A DNA stretch of 64,000 bases from Porticoccaceae bacterium (GCA_029252555.1 JAQXBF010000005.1:1-64000); one strand, 5' to 3'. Positions 53,973 to 63,065 are shown, numbered from the stretch's first letter. Numbers and translations: made by a program. The notes: generated from the sequence alone by a model not told the origin.

Positions 53973-54791
53973 ATGGAGATAAGCAGGGTACTAGACCCGC
54001 AGTTAGTCTCTAAAGCTTTCAAGTACAGTGTCTATGCTCTACTTGGGCTAAATATCTTGCTGTTTTTCCAGGAAGAGCTGCTGGCCACGGCGCAGACTTT
54101 CAGCCAAGGCATTAATCTGGTGGATATTATTCAGGGCTTTACAGCCACTATTGATACCGCTGCTTGGTTTTTGCTGTTAATACTTTTCGAATTGGAAACC
54201 TCGGTACTGGACGATAAAACATTGCGCAACCCAAAAGTGCAGGTAGTTTTTTTGGCCATTCGCACCTTCTCCTACGGTTTCATTCTCTATGCCTGTTACG
54301 GCTACATCACAAAAATATCTCTCGTCTACAATATTTCACCCTTTTTGGTGCAGGATGCCTGCGCTCTTGTAGGGCAGGGATTTGCCAGCATTGATACTTT
54401 AGATGAGTACCCGTTATTAGATGCGCAAAGTTGCCTGCAATTAACCAGCTTGGAACTGTATAAGTTAAACGGCCAGCAGGTAATTGGCTCTGCATCTGAT
54501 TGGGTGGATATCCAATGGCTAGCTTGGGTGGATGTTATTAACTCGGTGTCCTGGATTGCTGTGGTAGCCATTCTGGAAGTGGACATCTGGCTGCAACTGA
54601 GAGGGCGTCTAAAAGGTATTGTGATGGCTGCCAGCCAATTTATTAAGCTGGCGCTCTACAGCATTCTGCTGGCTGCGGCTTCCTACTGGTGGTTCCTCGG
54701 AGACTTCCTCGACTTTTGGGATAGCTTTCTGTGGATTGTTGCCTTTGTGTTTATTGAGATGAACCTGTTCCAATGGCAAGCAGAAACTTAA
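53973..54791 (+). CDS. Uncharacterised membrane protein
   Basis: I do not recognise a family. The 272-residue protein has about six hydrophobic segments: YALLGLNILLFF, TAAWFLLLILFELE, FGFILYACYGY region, WVDVINSVSWIAVVAILEVDIWLQL, LALYSILLAAASYWWFLG and SFLWIVAFVFIEMNLF. A roughly 70-residue polar loop with two Cys (VQDACAL...AQSCLQL) lies between helices 3 and 4 and might form a disulfide in the periplasm. Acidic residues sit inside several helices. It follows msrC by 41 bases and converges with the thioesterase. Confidence 0.75.
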   Translation: MEISRVLDPQLVSKAFKYSVYALLGLNILLFFQEELLATAQTFSQGINLVDIIQGFTATIDTAAWFLLLILFELETSVLDDKTLRNPKVQVVFLAIRTFSYGFILYACYGYITKISLVYNISPFLVQDACALVGQGFASIDTLDEYPLLDAQSCLQLTSLELYKLNGQQVIGSASDWVDIQWLAWVDVINSVSWIAVVAILEVDIWLQLRGRLKGIVMAASQFIKLALYSILLAAASYWWFLGDFLDFWDSFLWIVAFVFIEMNLFQWQAET

Positions 54792-54837
54792 GAAGAGACT
54801 CAATCAGGAAATGAGAGGCAACCTGAGGCCGCTGCTC

Positions 54838-55269
54838 CTACATAGGGATAATGGCGAGAATTAGCTTGGCCAGACAGGTTAATTTACCCTCTCCGTTCTC
54901 TAGGCGAATCTCCCATACATGGGAGCGTCTACCCAAGTGAATCGGTCGCGCTGTTCCCACTACCAAACCTGAAGTGACTGGCCGCAAATGGGTCGCACTG
55001 ACTTCCTGCCCCAGACATTTAAACTTTGTCATATCAATAGCATGGGCCCCAGCAATGCTGCCCAGGGTCTCTGCAAGTACTACATTGGCTCCCCCATGCA
55101 CAACTTTGTAAGGCTGAAAGGTGCGGTGGTCTGCTGGCATGGTGCCGCGCAAGAAGTCGTCTCCCACTTCGGTAACATTAATATCCAGATGTTCACCAAT
55201 GGTGCCTCTGTTCATTGGGCCATTAATTAGGGCGATGTCTGGGGCCTGGTGCCAGATACTGTTGCTCAT
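54838..55269 (-). CDS. Hotdog-fold acyl-CoA thioesterase (PaaI/MenI-like)
   Basis: A 143-residue hotdog protein with the motif VVHGGANVVLAETLGSIAG, where the Glu of AETLGS is the likely catalytic base, and CLGQEVSATHLRPVTSG. This matches the YdiI/EntH/MenI branch that hydrolyses 1,4-dihydroxy-2-naphthoyl-CoA or related aromatic acyl-CoA. The substrate is not determined here and no men genes are nearby. It lies 15 bases downstream of ettA on the same strand. Confidence 0.88.
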   Translation of the reverse strand: MSNSIWHQAPDIALINGPMNRGTIGEHLDINVTEVGDDFLRGTMPADHRTFQPYKVVHGGANVVLAETLGSIAGAHAIDMTKFKCLGQEVSATHLRPVTSGLVVGTARPIHLGRRSHVWEIRLENGEGKLTCLAKLILAIIPM

Positions 55270-55284
55270 TTGCTGTCCTTTTTA

Positions 55285-56949
55285 TTATGTTTTGAGGCGC
55301 TTGTGCTTGACTCTTTTCGGCTGGGCATCAACCCCTTTGCGAGCAATAAAGTCTTCGTGATACTCGCTGTAATTACCCTCAAAGAACACCACTTCACTGT
55401 TATCTTCGTAAGCCAAAATATGAGTGGTAATACGATCTAGGAACCAACGGTCGTGGGATATTACCAATACGCAGCCTGGGAAAGAAAGGACTGCTTCCTC
55501 CAGTGCGCGCAGGGTTTCAATATCTAGATCATTGGAGGGTTCATCGAGCAGCAGAACATTGGCCCCCTGTTTTAAGGTGTTGGCTAAATGCAAGCGACCT
55601 CGCTCACCACCAGACAATTCCCCAACCCGCTTTTGCTGATCATTGCCCTTAAAGTTAAAACGCCCAGCATAAGAGCGAGAGGACACCTCATAGTTACCGA
55701 TCTTGAGAATATCGTGACCACCAGAGATAGCTTCCCAAACAGTATGGCTGTCATTCAGCGCATCGCGACTTTGCTCAACATAGGCAACCTTAACGGATTC
55801 GCCCAGAGCAATGCTGCCGCTATCCGGCTGCTCCGTACCTGCGATCATGCGAAAGAGAGTCGACTTACCTGCACCGTTGCCCCCGATAATTCCCACAACA
55901 GAGGCTTTGGGAATAGATAGGGAAAGGTCTTCAATCAACAGTTCGTTGCCAAAGCCCTTACTGACTTTATCCAATACAATTACTTTGTCACCGAGGCGTT
56001 CGCCCGGCGCAATATAGATTTCGTTGGTTTCATTGCGGGCCTGAAACTCTTGGGAGTTCAGCTCATCAAAACGAGCCAGACGGGCTTTGTTTTTCGCCTG
56101 CCGACCCTTGGGGTTTTGCCTTACCCATTCCAGTTCCTGCTTAATGGCGCGCTGGCGAGAGATTTCTTGCTTGGATTCGGTCTCAAGACGTTTGCCTTTG
56201 GCCTCAAGCCAGGTCGAGTAATTGCCCTCATAGGGAATACCGCGACCGCGATCCAGTTCAAGAATCCAGCCGGCGACATTATCGAGGAAGTATCTATCGT
56301 GAGTGACGGCTACTACGGTGCCAGCAAATTCTTCGAGAAATTTCTCCAGCCAGAATACAGATTCTGCATCCAGATGGTTAGTTGGTTCATCGAGCAGCAA
56401 CATATCTGGGCGCGACAGCAGCAGGCGGCACAGGGCAACACGACGTTTTTCACCACCAGACAGAGAGGTAACGTTGGCATCCCAGGGTGGCAGACGCAGT
56501 GCATCTGCGGCTACGTCTAAGGCATGGTCCAAATTATGGGCATCCCAAGCTTCAATAATAGCTTCGAGCTCACCCTGCCGCTTGGCGAGGGCATCAAAGT
56601 CAGCGTCGGGCTCTGCATAATCGAGATAGACCTGATCCAGACCACGCAATGCATCTACAGCCTCGCGCATGCCGTCTTCCACATTGCCCCGCACATCTTT
56701 ATCCGGATCTAGCTGGGGTTCCTGTGCCAGATAGCCGATTTTAATACCGGGCATGGGTCGCGCCTCACCCTGAATATCAGTGTCCAGTGCGGCCATAATT
56801 TTCAACAATGTGGATTTACCGGCGCCGTTCAGACCCAGCACACCAATCTTTGCGCCAGGGAAAAATGACAGAGAGACATCTTTAAGAATTTCGCGTTTTG
56901 GGGGAACAATTTTGCTCACCCGATTCATTGTATATACGTATTGTGCCAA
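55285..56949 (-). CDS. ettA: Energy-dependent translational throttle protein EttA
   Basis: The 554-residue ABC-F protein gates translation elongation according to energy charge by binding the ribosomal E site. It opens AQYVYTMNRVSKIVPPKREILKDVSLSFFPGAKIGVLGLNGAGKST, followed by the first ABC domain with LSGGEKRRVALCRLLL, the arm/linker (KLEWVR-type helix), and a second ABC domain with GGNGAGKSTLF and LSGGERGRLHLANTL. Length and N-terminus fit EttA, not Uup or YheS. It is preceded by a long intergenic region with palindromes. Confidence 0.95.
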   Translation of the reverse strand: MAQYVYTMNRVSKIVPPKREILKDVSLSFFPGAKIGVLGLNGAGKSTLLKIMAALDTDIQGEARPMPGIKIGYLAQEPQLDPDKDVRGNVEDGMREAVDALRGLDQVYLDYAEPDADFDALAKRQGELEAIIEAWDAHNLDHALDVAADALRLPPWDANVTSLSGGEKRRVALCRLLLSRPDMLLLDEPTNHLDAESVFWLEKFLEEFAGTVVAVTHDRYFLDNVAGWILELDRGRGIPYEGNYSTWLEAKGKRLETESKQEISRQRAIKQELEWVRQNPKGRQAKNKARLARFDELNSQEFQARNETNEIYIAPGERLGDKVIVLDKVSKGFGNELLIEDLSLSIPKASVVGIIGGNGAGKSTLFRMIAGTEQPDSGSIALGESVKVAYVEQSRDALNDSHTVWEAISGGHDILKIGNYEVSSRSYAGRFNFKGNDQQKRVGELSGGERGRLHLANTLKQGANVLLLDEPSNDLDIETLRALEEAVLSFPGCVLVISHDRWFLDRITTHILAYEDNSEVVFFEGNYSEYHEDFIARKGVDAQPKRVKHKRLKT

Positions 56950-57334
56950 CGTAGAAAAACCTTATATTACGGGGTCTGCAGACCCATTAAAAACTATAGT
57001 GTAACTTTGGTATCACTTGATTTTAAAATCAATTATGTGAATCCGAGCGATTATACACCCTAATCAGTGGTAGACCTGCAAATCTCCGCAATGCCCGAAT
57101 GTTATAAACAGAGGAAAGTATAAATAACCTAAGTTATCTCATTTAAAGAGGCGAGATAGAGAATCAACTCCCTCAAAAACGCAGCTTTGAAGATTGATAA
57201 TTATATAAATATTCATATAAAGCAATGAGTTATGGAGTTTTATTCACTTAAATATCATGTTAGGGACTGCTTGCTTTATTCATGACGAAGAAACAAATCA
57301 GAGAAATTTAATTTCAATAATATGGGGTTTCAAC
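56950..57334. promoter_or_regulatory. 385-bp divergent intergenic region with two palindromes
   Basis: No gene is supported here. Two perfect palindromes lie on the ettA side: GGGTCTGCAGACCC at 56972-56985, and TTGATTTTAAAATCAA at 57017-57032 flanked by TCAC (57013-57016) and GTGA (57037-57040), also in inverted orientation. The rest, up to the small membrane gene at 57335, is AT-rich. These could be operators or part of the ettA leader; no regulator is identified. Confidence 0.5.
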
Positions 57335-57652
57335 ATGAGTGTTTTAAAAATTATACGTTTGGTAGTTTTGGCAATAGCAGTGATTGGTGCGTTTGTTGCC
57401 ATACCTGAGGCTGCATTGATTTTGGCTGTTCTAGGTTTGGTCATGGGTGTTATGGGTGATATGGCTGATAACAGCAACAGAACTTATATGATGGTTTTTG
57501 CTGTCACCTTGGCCACTGTCTACGGTGCAGCTGGCCCACTGCCGCTAATCGGCGGCCCTGTAAGCGATATTATGGCTAATATGAGTACTATCATGAACGC
57601 TGCTGCTCTAGGTATTATTCTCAACGCAATGAAAGAGCGCGTAATGGAGTAA
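57335..57652 (+). CDS. Small uncharacterised membrane protein
   Basis: A 105-residue hydrophobic protein with about three to four membrane segments (IIRLVVLAIAVIGAFVAI, AALILAVLGLVMGVMG, MMVFAVTLATVYGAA and the MNAAALGIILNAM end). I do not recognise a family. The ATG at 57335 has GGGG about 7 bases upstream; an ATG at 57257 adds 26 residues but lacks a ribosome-binding site. A terminator follows it at 57725-57757. Confidence 0.72.
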   Translation: MSVLKIIRLVVLAIAVIGAFVAIPEAALILAVLGLVMGVMGDMADNSNRTYMMVFAVTLATVYGAAGPLPLIGGPVSDIMANMSTIMNAAALGIILNAMKERVME

Positions 57653-57724
57653 TAGAACTGCAATGGCTGTGTTGTTATTGGTGTTTTAATACTGCGCGGG
57701 TAGCGATCTAGTTGCCATTGTTTA

Positions 57725-57757
57725 AAAAAGCTCGAGTTTAATCACTCGGGTTTTTTT
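57725..57757 (+). terminator. Intrinsic terminator after the small membrane gene
   Basis: CTCGAGT-TTAATC-ACTCGGG forms a 7-bp stem (one G-U) flanked by an A-run and followed by seven T residues. It separates the genes at 57335 and 57834. Confidence 0.8.
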
Positions 57758-57833
57758 GTGCCTCGCTATTTTTGTATGGCCGCATTTTCCCTTCTATGTT
57801 TAAACCACATCAAATAAACTCAGGAGACAGAGG

Positions 57834-58259
57834 ATGTTCAAGCAAACTTTAGTGACGACAGTTGTATTATTTATTCTGTGGTCAGTAATCGACTTTTTAG
57901 TTCATGGCATATTGCTGCAATCAGCCTATCAAGAGACAGTGCATCTGTGGCGGTCTGATGACGAGTACTATGCAATGCTTGTGTCTGCGGTGACATTAAT
58001 TTATGGATTCTGTGTGGTGAGTATTGACAGCAACTTTATTGCACCCAAATCATTAACAACTGGTTTTAACTATTGCGTTGCATTGGGAGCTGGTGTGAGC
58101 GCCTTGGTAGGCCTTGGCTCGTTCTCTTATATGCCCATCCCATTTAGCCTAGCCATTGCCTGGTTTGGGGTAAGTTTCATCAAGTTAGTCGCTGCTGGAC
58201 TGGTTGCGGGCTATGTGGTCAAAGAGCCAGCTACCGCTATTGGGGACAGTGCTATTTAA
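57834..58259 (+). CDS. Uncharacterised membrane protein
   Basis: A 141-residue protein with four hydrophobic helices (TTVVLFILWSVIDFLVHGIL, MLVSAVTLIYGFCVV, YCVALGAGVSALVGLGS, LAIAWFGVSFIKLVAAGLVAGYVV). The first helix carries DFLVHG, followed by ESAYQETVHLWR-like polar residues. I cannot name its function. It has its own GGAGACAGAGG ribosome-binding region ahead of the ATG and a terminator after it. Confidence 0.75.
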   Translation: MFKQTLVTTVVLFILWSVIDFLVHGILLQSAYQETVHLWRSDDEYYAMLVSAVTLIYGFCVVSIDSNFIAPKSLTTGFNYCVALGAGVSALVGLGSFSYMPIPFSLAIAWFGVSFIKLVAAGLVAGYVVKEPATAIGDSAI

Positions 58260-58275
58260 CTCATTTGTAGAAATA

Positions 58276-58308
58276 GCACAGAGGATCGCAGCCCTCTGTG
58301 CCTTTTTA
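58276..58308 (+). terminator. Intrinsic terminator
   Basis: GCACAGAGG-ATCGCAG-CCTCTGTGC (allowing one extra C) forms a 9-bp stem followed by CTTTTTAG. It ends the transcript of the membrane gene at 57834 and lies just short of the convergent gene's stop. Confidence 0.82.
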
Positions 58309-58322
58309 GATGGCGTCAGCGA

Positions 58323-59555
58323 CTAGTCGATAACGGTAAAAGACATACCAGCATGTTCATTTAAGCGGCCAATCAGCATATCACCCATGGCGGTGGATGG
58401 AGTCCAGAAGCCGCCAGCCTTATCTTCTTTAGCCAGATCAAATGCTAGACATAAACCTGCCTGAGCAAGCATCTTTGCTGTACAGCCATATCCTGGGTCA
58501 CGATCGCCTGTGACCTTGACCACAAGTTTCTCATTCTTTTCATTATTACCCATTAATTCAATATCAAAGTAACCATTGAGCTGATCTTGAAAGCTGGGCC
58601 CTTCACCGGGCTTGGGCAGTACAAATTTATTCATCAGGTTGCGAACGGGGTCCAGTATCATGCTGCCAGCAAAGGCTGCCAGGCCACCAGTTAAGGCGAT
58701 AGCTTTAAAGCGGCCCTTAGTGCCAGCTCCGGTCAACATCGCTTCGCCATAGCTAAAGTCTTTGCCATAGGCCATCTTGCTCAGAGTATTCGAGCGCAGC
58801 ACCACCCGTGCGTTGATAGCCTCCATAATAAATGGTGCAGACCAGCTACCAAAATCATGGTCATAGGCAGGGCCTTTAACACTGGTTTGTTTGATACTGT
58901 AGCTGTGCTTTTCGGGGCATAGAATATAGGGGTTAGCCATCTCTCGACGCACCTGAGGGTCGGCTTTTGCCGCGATAATCATTTCTGCCATACTGGCGAT
59001 GGTGCCACCTGAGGCGCCGCCTTTCATCGATTTTACTCGCAACTTGACAGTATTGAAGAATTTCCCAAACTGTTTTTTACCCTGCTGTTGCAGAAAATGG
59101 TTGCCCAGGTCAGAGGGAATAGAGTCAAAGCCACAGCAGTTTACAATGCGTGCGCCAGACTTCTTGGCCACCTTTTCGTATTCAACAATCATTTGCTTGA
59201 TCCAGTAGGCTTCACCGGTCAGATCGCAGTAGTCATTGCCATTCTCGGCACATACTTTAACCAGAGTCTCTCCATATAGAGCGTAGGGACCTACAGTGCT
59301 AACAATGACCCGAGATTTTTTACACATATCTTCGAGAGCAGGCTGATCCATAGAGTCTGCCACCATAATAGGTAGCTTGGCCGCGTTTTCACCCAGAGAA
59401 TCCCGCAGCTCATTGAGCTTAGCTTCTGAACGGCCAGCAATAGCCCATTTAATTTTGCGGCTCAGCCCGATATGAGTGAACAGATATTCTGTAAGAATTT
59501 GGCCCACAAAGCTGGTGGCGCCAAAAATAACAAGATCAAATTTCTTAGTAGCCAT
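58323..59555 (-). CDS. Saccharopine dehydrogenase-like / trans-acting enoyl reductase family protein
   Basis: A 410-residue protein with an N-terminal Rossmann fold (LVIFGATSFVGQILTEYLF with GxTxFVG, then KWAIAGRSEAKLNELR, STVGPYALYGETLVKVCAENG and YCDLTGEAYWIK) and NCCGFDSIPSDLG, a family hallmark. Mycobacterial relatives act as trans enoyl reductases for phthiocerol-type lipids; others are of unknown function. True saccharopine dehydrogenase activity is unlikely. One hydrophobic stretch (IALTGGLAAFAGSMILDP) might associate with membrane. It is divergent from the glutathione transferase gene. Confidence 0.82.
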   Translation of the reverse strand: MATKKFDLVIFGATSFVGQILTEYLFTHIGLSRKIKWAIAGRSEAKLNELRDSLGENAAKLPIMVADSMDQPALEDMCKKSRVIVSTVGPYALYGETLVKVCAENGNDYCDLTGEAYWIKQMIVEYEKVAKKSGARIVNCCGFDSIPSDLGNHFLQQQGKKQFGKFFNTVKLRVKSMKGGASGGTIASMAEMIIAAKADPQVRREMANPYILCPEKHSYSIKQTSVKGPAYDHDFGSWSAPFIMEAINARVVLRSNTLSKMAYGKDFSYGEAMLTGAGTKGRFKAIALTGGLAAFAGSMILDPVRNLMNKFVLPKPGEGPSFQDQLNGYFDIELMGNNEKNEKLVVKVTGDRDPGYGCTAKMLAQAGLCLAFDLAKEDKAGGFWTPSTAMGDMLIGRLNEHAGMSFTVID

Positions 59556-59633
59556 TGGTAGTATTTTTTCCCGAAATGCTGATTTATAGTGTTGGTTATT
59601 ATTCTGTCATCGGTCCGAGCGAGCCCCCTAAAA

Positions 59634-60266
59634 ATGTTGCCAGTTCTCTACTCTTTTCGCCGCTGCCCCTATGCCATGAGGTCTAGAATGGCGCTGCGAT
59701 GCGCGAGTATAACCGTAGAATTGCGTGAAGTCTTTCTCGCTGATAAGCCAGAGGCCATGCTGGAGCTGTCTAGCAAGGGAACTGTGCCCGTGCTTGTGGT
59801 TGCAGATCAGGTTTTTGACGAAAGTATTGATGTGATGGATTGGGCTCTGCGACAGTCTGACCCTCATGGCTGGCTAAAACCTGAATGGCACAACCAAACT
59901 CGACTATTGATAGAAGAGAATGACGGGCCCTTCAAAACTCATCTCGATCATTATAAATACTGGGATAGATACCCCGCAGAGCCCCAGAGCCATTATCGTC
60001 AGCAGGCCGAGGAGTTTCTCGCTACTCTGGAGACCCTACTAGCCGCTAATACTTTTTTGCTGGCTGAGAAGCCGACTATGGTCGATGTCGCTATCTTCCC
60101 CTTTATTCGCCAGTTCGCCTTTGTCGACAAACAGTGGTTTGACCAGTCCCGCTACAGCAATTTGCAGCGATGGTTAGATTACTTCCTCAATCTACCACTC
60201 TTTGTGGACAGCATGGATAAATATCCTCCTTGGCAGCCGGGGGATAACCCTCTGTTATTCCCCTAG
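59634..60266 (+). CDS. Glutathione S-transferase family protein
   Basis: A 210-residue protein. The N-terminal thioredoxin-like domain begins LPVLYSFRRCPYAMRSRMAL, with the CPYA active-site motif similar to glutaredoxin- and Omega-like transferases. It continues with GTVPVLVV and DESIDVMDWAL, the cis-Pro and glutathione-binding positions. The C-terminal half is helical (FLAEKPTMVDVAIFPFIRQFAFVD, with the N-capping Asp). The ATG at 59634 is chosen because the conserved domain begins right there; a TTG at 59589 would add 15 residues. Substrate unknown. Confidence 0.85.
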   Translation: MLPVLYSFRRCPYAMRSRMALRCASITVELREVFLADKPEAMLELSSKGTVPVLVVADQVFDESIDVMDWALRQSDPHGWLKPEWHNQTRLLIEENDGPFKTHLDHYKYWDRYPAEPQSHYRQQAEEFLATLETLLAANTFLLAEKPTMVDVAIFPFIRQFAFVDKQWFDQSRYSNLQRWLDYFLNLPLFVDSMDKYPPWQPGDNPLLFP

Positions 60267-60278
60267 CCAGATTTGGGC

Positions 60279-63065
60279 TCAGTAGGCCCAGTCAATCACT
60301 ACCTTGGCTCTTGCGCTCTTTGGTGCATTGGGTCCCGGTTGCAGCAATATGAAATTCAAACCAGCTTCGGGAATATCGGCCCCACCAAAAGGTAGCTTGG
60401 GATTTTGATAGCGATTGGGCCGCGCATCGGTAAAGGTACTCACCGCGGGAAAGCTCTCTTTAGACTCCACGACCATCTCCCCATCTTTAATGCCCCAAAG
60501 AACCACTCCATTGTCGAAAGGCTCAAGAGAGAAGGGTGCATCTGCAGAGTGACGATTACGCAGAGCGCGATCATATAGTCGATACTGGGTCTCACCATTG
60601 CGAATACGCAGGTCAAACAAAGTCGATACACCTTTGTATTTAAGCCTGTCTCGGCCTGGTAATAGCTGATTGATCAATGTGTAGCCATACATTAATTGAC
60701 GGCCGTTCCAGCTGAGAGATTCGACCGGTGGTGCGCCATTTACCAGTGACTCAGAGCAGCGCTGGCGATCTTTATTGGTTACATCGCCAGAGTAGAACGC
60801 GGCGCGCCTCTGGTGGCACATTACATCTACGAAGCTCTGCTGCAGCCATGGTTGGGCTGTTTGATCAAATTGATAGAAACGCCAGCCATCGACGTCTTTC
60901 TTATATCTGGAGGGTACGCTGGGAAGGTCAAACTCTTGGGGGTTAGCATCAACCAATAAAAGGAAACCTCTACCAGGGCCAAATTGAGCCGGCTCATTTT
61001 GGCTCCAAAGGTATTCGCCATTGTAATACCAGGCTAGAACACCAGGCCTGTAGTTGGCATTAAACGCTTTCATTTGCCCATTGCTGTCAGGGAAAAATGA
61101 GAAGCCAGGCACTGTCAGGCTCGCGTCGTAGTTTTTGACCTTATCAAAGGAGGCATAGGGGTCACGATATTCCAGTAAGTAGAAATGCGGTACCGGCAAG
61201 TGATGTTTTCCCCCTGAAAGGGTAAAGCCCTCATTACTCCAGCCTACAAGCTTGTTGGTTTCGAAGTCTTCTAAATAATCTATGGCATCTAGGCGAATAT
61301 TGTCGACCAGTGCACCATCTTCTACCGCAGCACCATCAGCAAAATAATGCAGACGCAAATTAAGCATCTGGCCGCGATAGGGCTCGAGATCGAATTCCAC
61401 ATTGACCCATTTGGCAACCTCGCAGGGGTCCTCTATTTGCTGGCCTACGCGGTCTTCCCCTAGCGCCTTTTCAGCATCCGGGTTACAACCTGCAGCGGTC
61501 TCTACCTTGCCATCGCCATCCAGGTCCCCTGAGCGACCAGTCAGGCCAGGCAAGGAGCCTGCACCCTCGTGACCTTTCTGAGAGGGCATAACACTCAGAG
61601 TATCGGTTGCACCATCTTTATCCTTTGGCATTAGACGCTGGTACTCGCCGTGACTAGTTTTGGCCTCAATATAGAGATAGTCCCAGTCGGCTTCGATTTT
61701 AAACCAGCTATCAAAACTCAGCACCAGAGGTTGGTCTGCAGCTACATCTCTGAGATCAAAGCTTCTGCTAAGGTAATGATTCATATCATTACCCTGACCG
61801 GTATAAATAGCCTGCTGGCCCTGCGCACTCTCCAGAGGCCCAAGATACAACTCTCGGAATTTGGGTGGCAGTACCACCATAGCAGCATCACAGACACCGG
61901 CTTTTAATTGGCCACCAACCTTATTAGACCAATCATTCATTGCCTTTAAATACAGCGACTGGCGCTTATCGCCACCAAAACCCTGTGGTCTGACAACACA
62001 GGGCTTGAGCCAGCCCAGTACCATGCGCGACCAGGCACTCATTTCCTGAGGCTCGGGTGAGGCGGTTGATGACATTGAATCCCAGGAGGCCGTTGAGTTA
62101 TTAGTTTGCCGCGCGTAGAGGTCTGGCAACCCCAAGCTATGACCAAATTCATGGATAAACGTAGCGACTTCCGTGTACTCGGACTGCATATTGTAGTCAT
62201 ACACCCAAAGACCTTCCGTAATCTTGCTACCGCCGCGACCGTTCACCAAGCCCTCAACAACTGGGCCTTTGCCTATATCTGTGCTCAATAACCCTCTGTG
62301 GGGCCAGATGCGATCAGCACATTGCCGCTCTTCCAATGATAATGTCTGCAATGTTTCCTCGGTGGCATTGGCATTCAATTTTTCGCTGAGCTTATAAAGG
62401 CCCTGACAGGAAGCCTGTCCCTTGCCTGCATAGACGATAACTAGATGATCAAGATAGCCGTCTGCTTCATTGCGCTCGTTATCACCATCGAAATCCATAG
62501 GATCCCAGATATCATAGTCAGTCCAGGGAAAGTCAGGATTGTCGCTGAAGGCGACGGCTAGAACATCGGAGACCAATTTGTCGGCCTTAGCGTCGTTACG
62601 CCAACTACCATCGCTGTTTTGAAGGGGGCCACCATAATGAGCCAGTGGTTTCTCTACCCGAACCGTCGGCAGAACCTTACCTGTGACATTGTATTGCCCC
62701 TTGGATTGGTGGCGATAATAATGGGATAGGGTGCCCTCGGAGGGCTTCTTGACTGAGCCTCCAAATAAGAGCTTCTGAAAGTATTGGCGATTCTTATTGT
62801 CTTGTTTTTTATCTCCGGCAAAGCGGTCATAGCTCAGGTCGGGAAACTCTACGCTAATAACAAGCAGCTGGTGGGGCCGTTGTGCCGTGGCCAGAACAGG
62901 TTTAATGGAATCAGTTTTGATTTGCGGATGGCCAAGTTTATGGAATCTCTGATTAGCCAGATTATCGATAAGCCGCTCTGCCTCCAGATCAATGGCCAAA
63001 GATAAAGATGAAAACCACAGCGCACCTAAAACCATAAATAATTTATTACCGACATTAAGGCCCAT
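60279..63065 (-). CDS. Secreted M6-family metalloprotease (immune inhibitor A-like)
   Basis: A 928-residue protein with an N-terminal signal peptide (FMVLGALWFSSLSLA, about 10-24). The M6 peptidase domain contains the zinc motif H305-EFG-H309 in FIHEFGHSLGLPDLYA. An Asp-rich loop (FDGDNERNEADG, about 192-203) and a later DLDGDGKVE loop look like calcium sites. The C-terminal half has beta-rich MAM/immune-inhibitor-type modules (LVLSFDSWFKIEADWDYLYIEAK). Relatives degrade host or environmental proteins. It could be a type II secretion substrate, which is inference. CAGGAGAC precedes the ATG. Confidence 0.9.
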   Translation of the reverse strand: MGLNVGNKLFMVLGALWFSSLSLAIDLEAERLIDNLANQRFHKLGHPQIKTDSIKPVLATAQRPHQLLVISVEFPDLSYDRFAGDKKQDNKNRQYFQKLLFGGSVKKPSEGTLSHYYRHQSKGQYNVTGKVLPTVRVEKPLAHYGGPLQNSDGSWRNDAKADKLVSDVLAVAFSDNPDFPWTDYDIWDPMDFDGDNERNEADGYLDHLVIVYAGKGQASCQGLYKLSEKLNANATEETLQTLSLEERQCADRIWPHRGLLSTDIGKGPVVEGLVNGRGGSKITEGLWVYDYNMQSEYTEVATFIHEFGHSLGLPDLYARQTNNSTASWDSMSSTASPEPQEMSAWSRMVLGWLKPCVVRPQGFGGDKRQSLYLKAMNDWSNKVGGQLKAGVCDAAMVVLPPKFRELYLGPLESAQGQQAIYTGQGNDMNHYLSRSFDLRDVAADQPLVLSFDSWFKIEADWDYLYIEAKTSHGEYQRLMPKDKDGATDTLSVMPSQKGHEGAGSLPGLTGRSGDLDGDGKVETAAGCNPDAEKALGEDRVGQQIEDPCEVAKWVNVEFDLEPYRGQMLNLRLHYFADGAAVEDGALVDNIRLDAIDYLEDFETNKLVGWSNEGFTLSGGKHHLPVPHFYLLEYRDPYASFDKVKNYDASLTVPGFSFFPDSNGQMKAFNANYRPGVLAWYYNGEYLWSQNEPAQFGPGRGFLLLVDANPQEFDLPSVPSRYKKDVDGWRFYQFDQTAQPWLQQSFVDVMCHQRRAAFYSGDVTNKDRQRCSESLVNGAPPVESLSWNGRQLMYGYTLINQLLPGRDRLKYKGVSTLFDLRIRNGETQYRLYDRALRNRHSADAPFSLEPFDNGVVLWGIKDGEMVVESKESFPAVSTFTDARPNRYQNPKLPFGGADIPEAGLNFILLQPGPNAPKSARAKVVIDWAY

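Noticed and set aside
56950-57334. Small RNA gene
   Set aside because: Palindromes are present, but no promoter-terminator pair enclosing a transcript could be identified.
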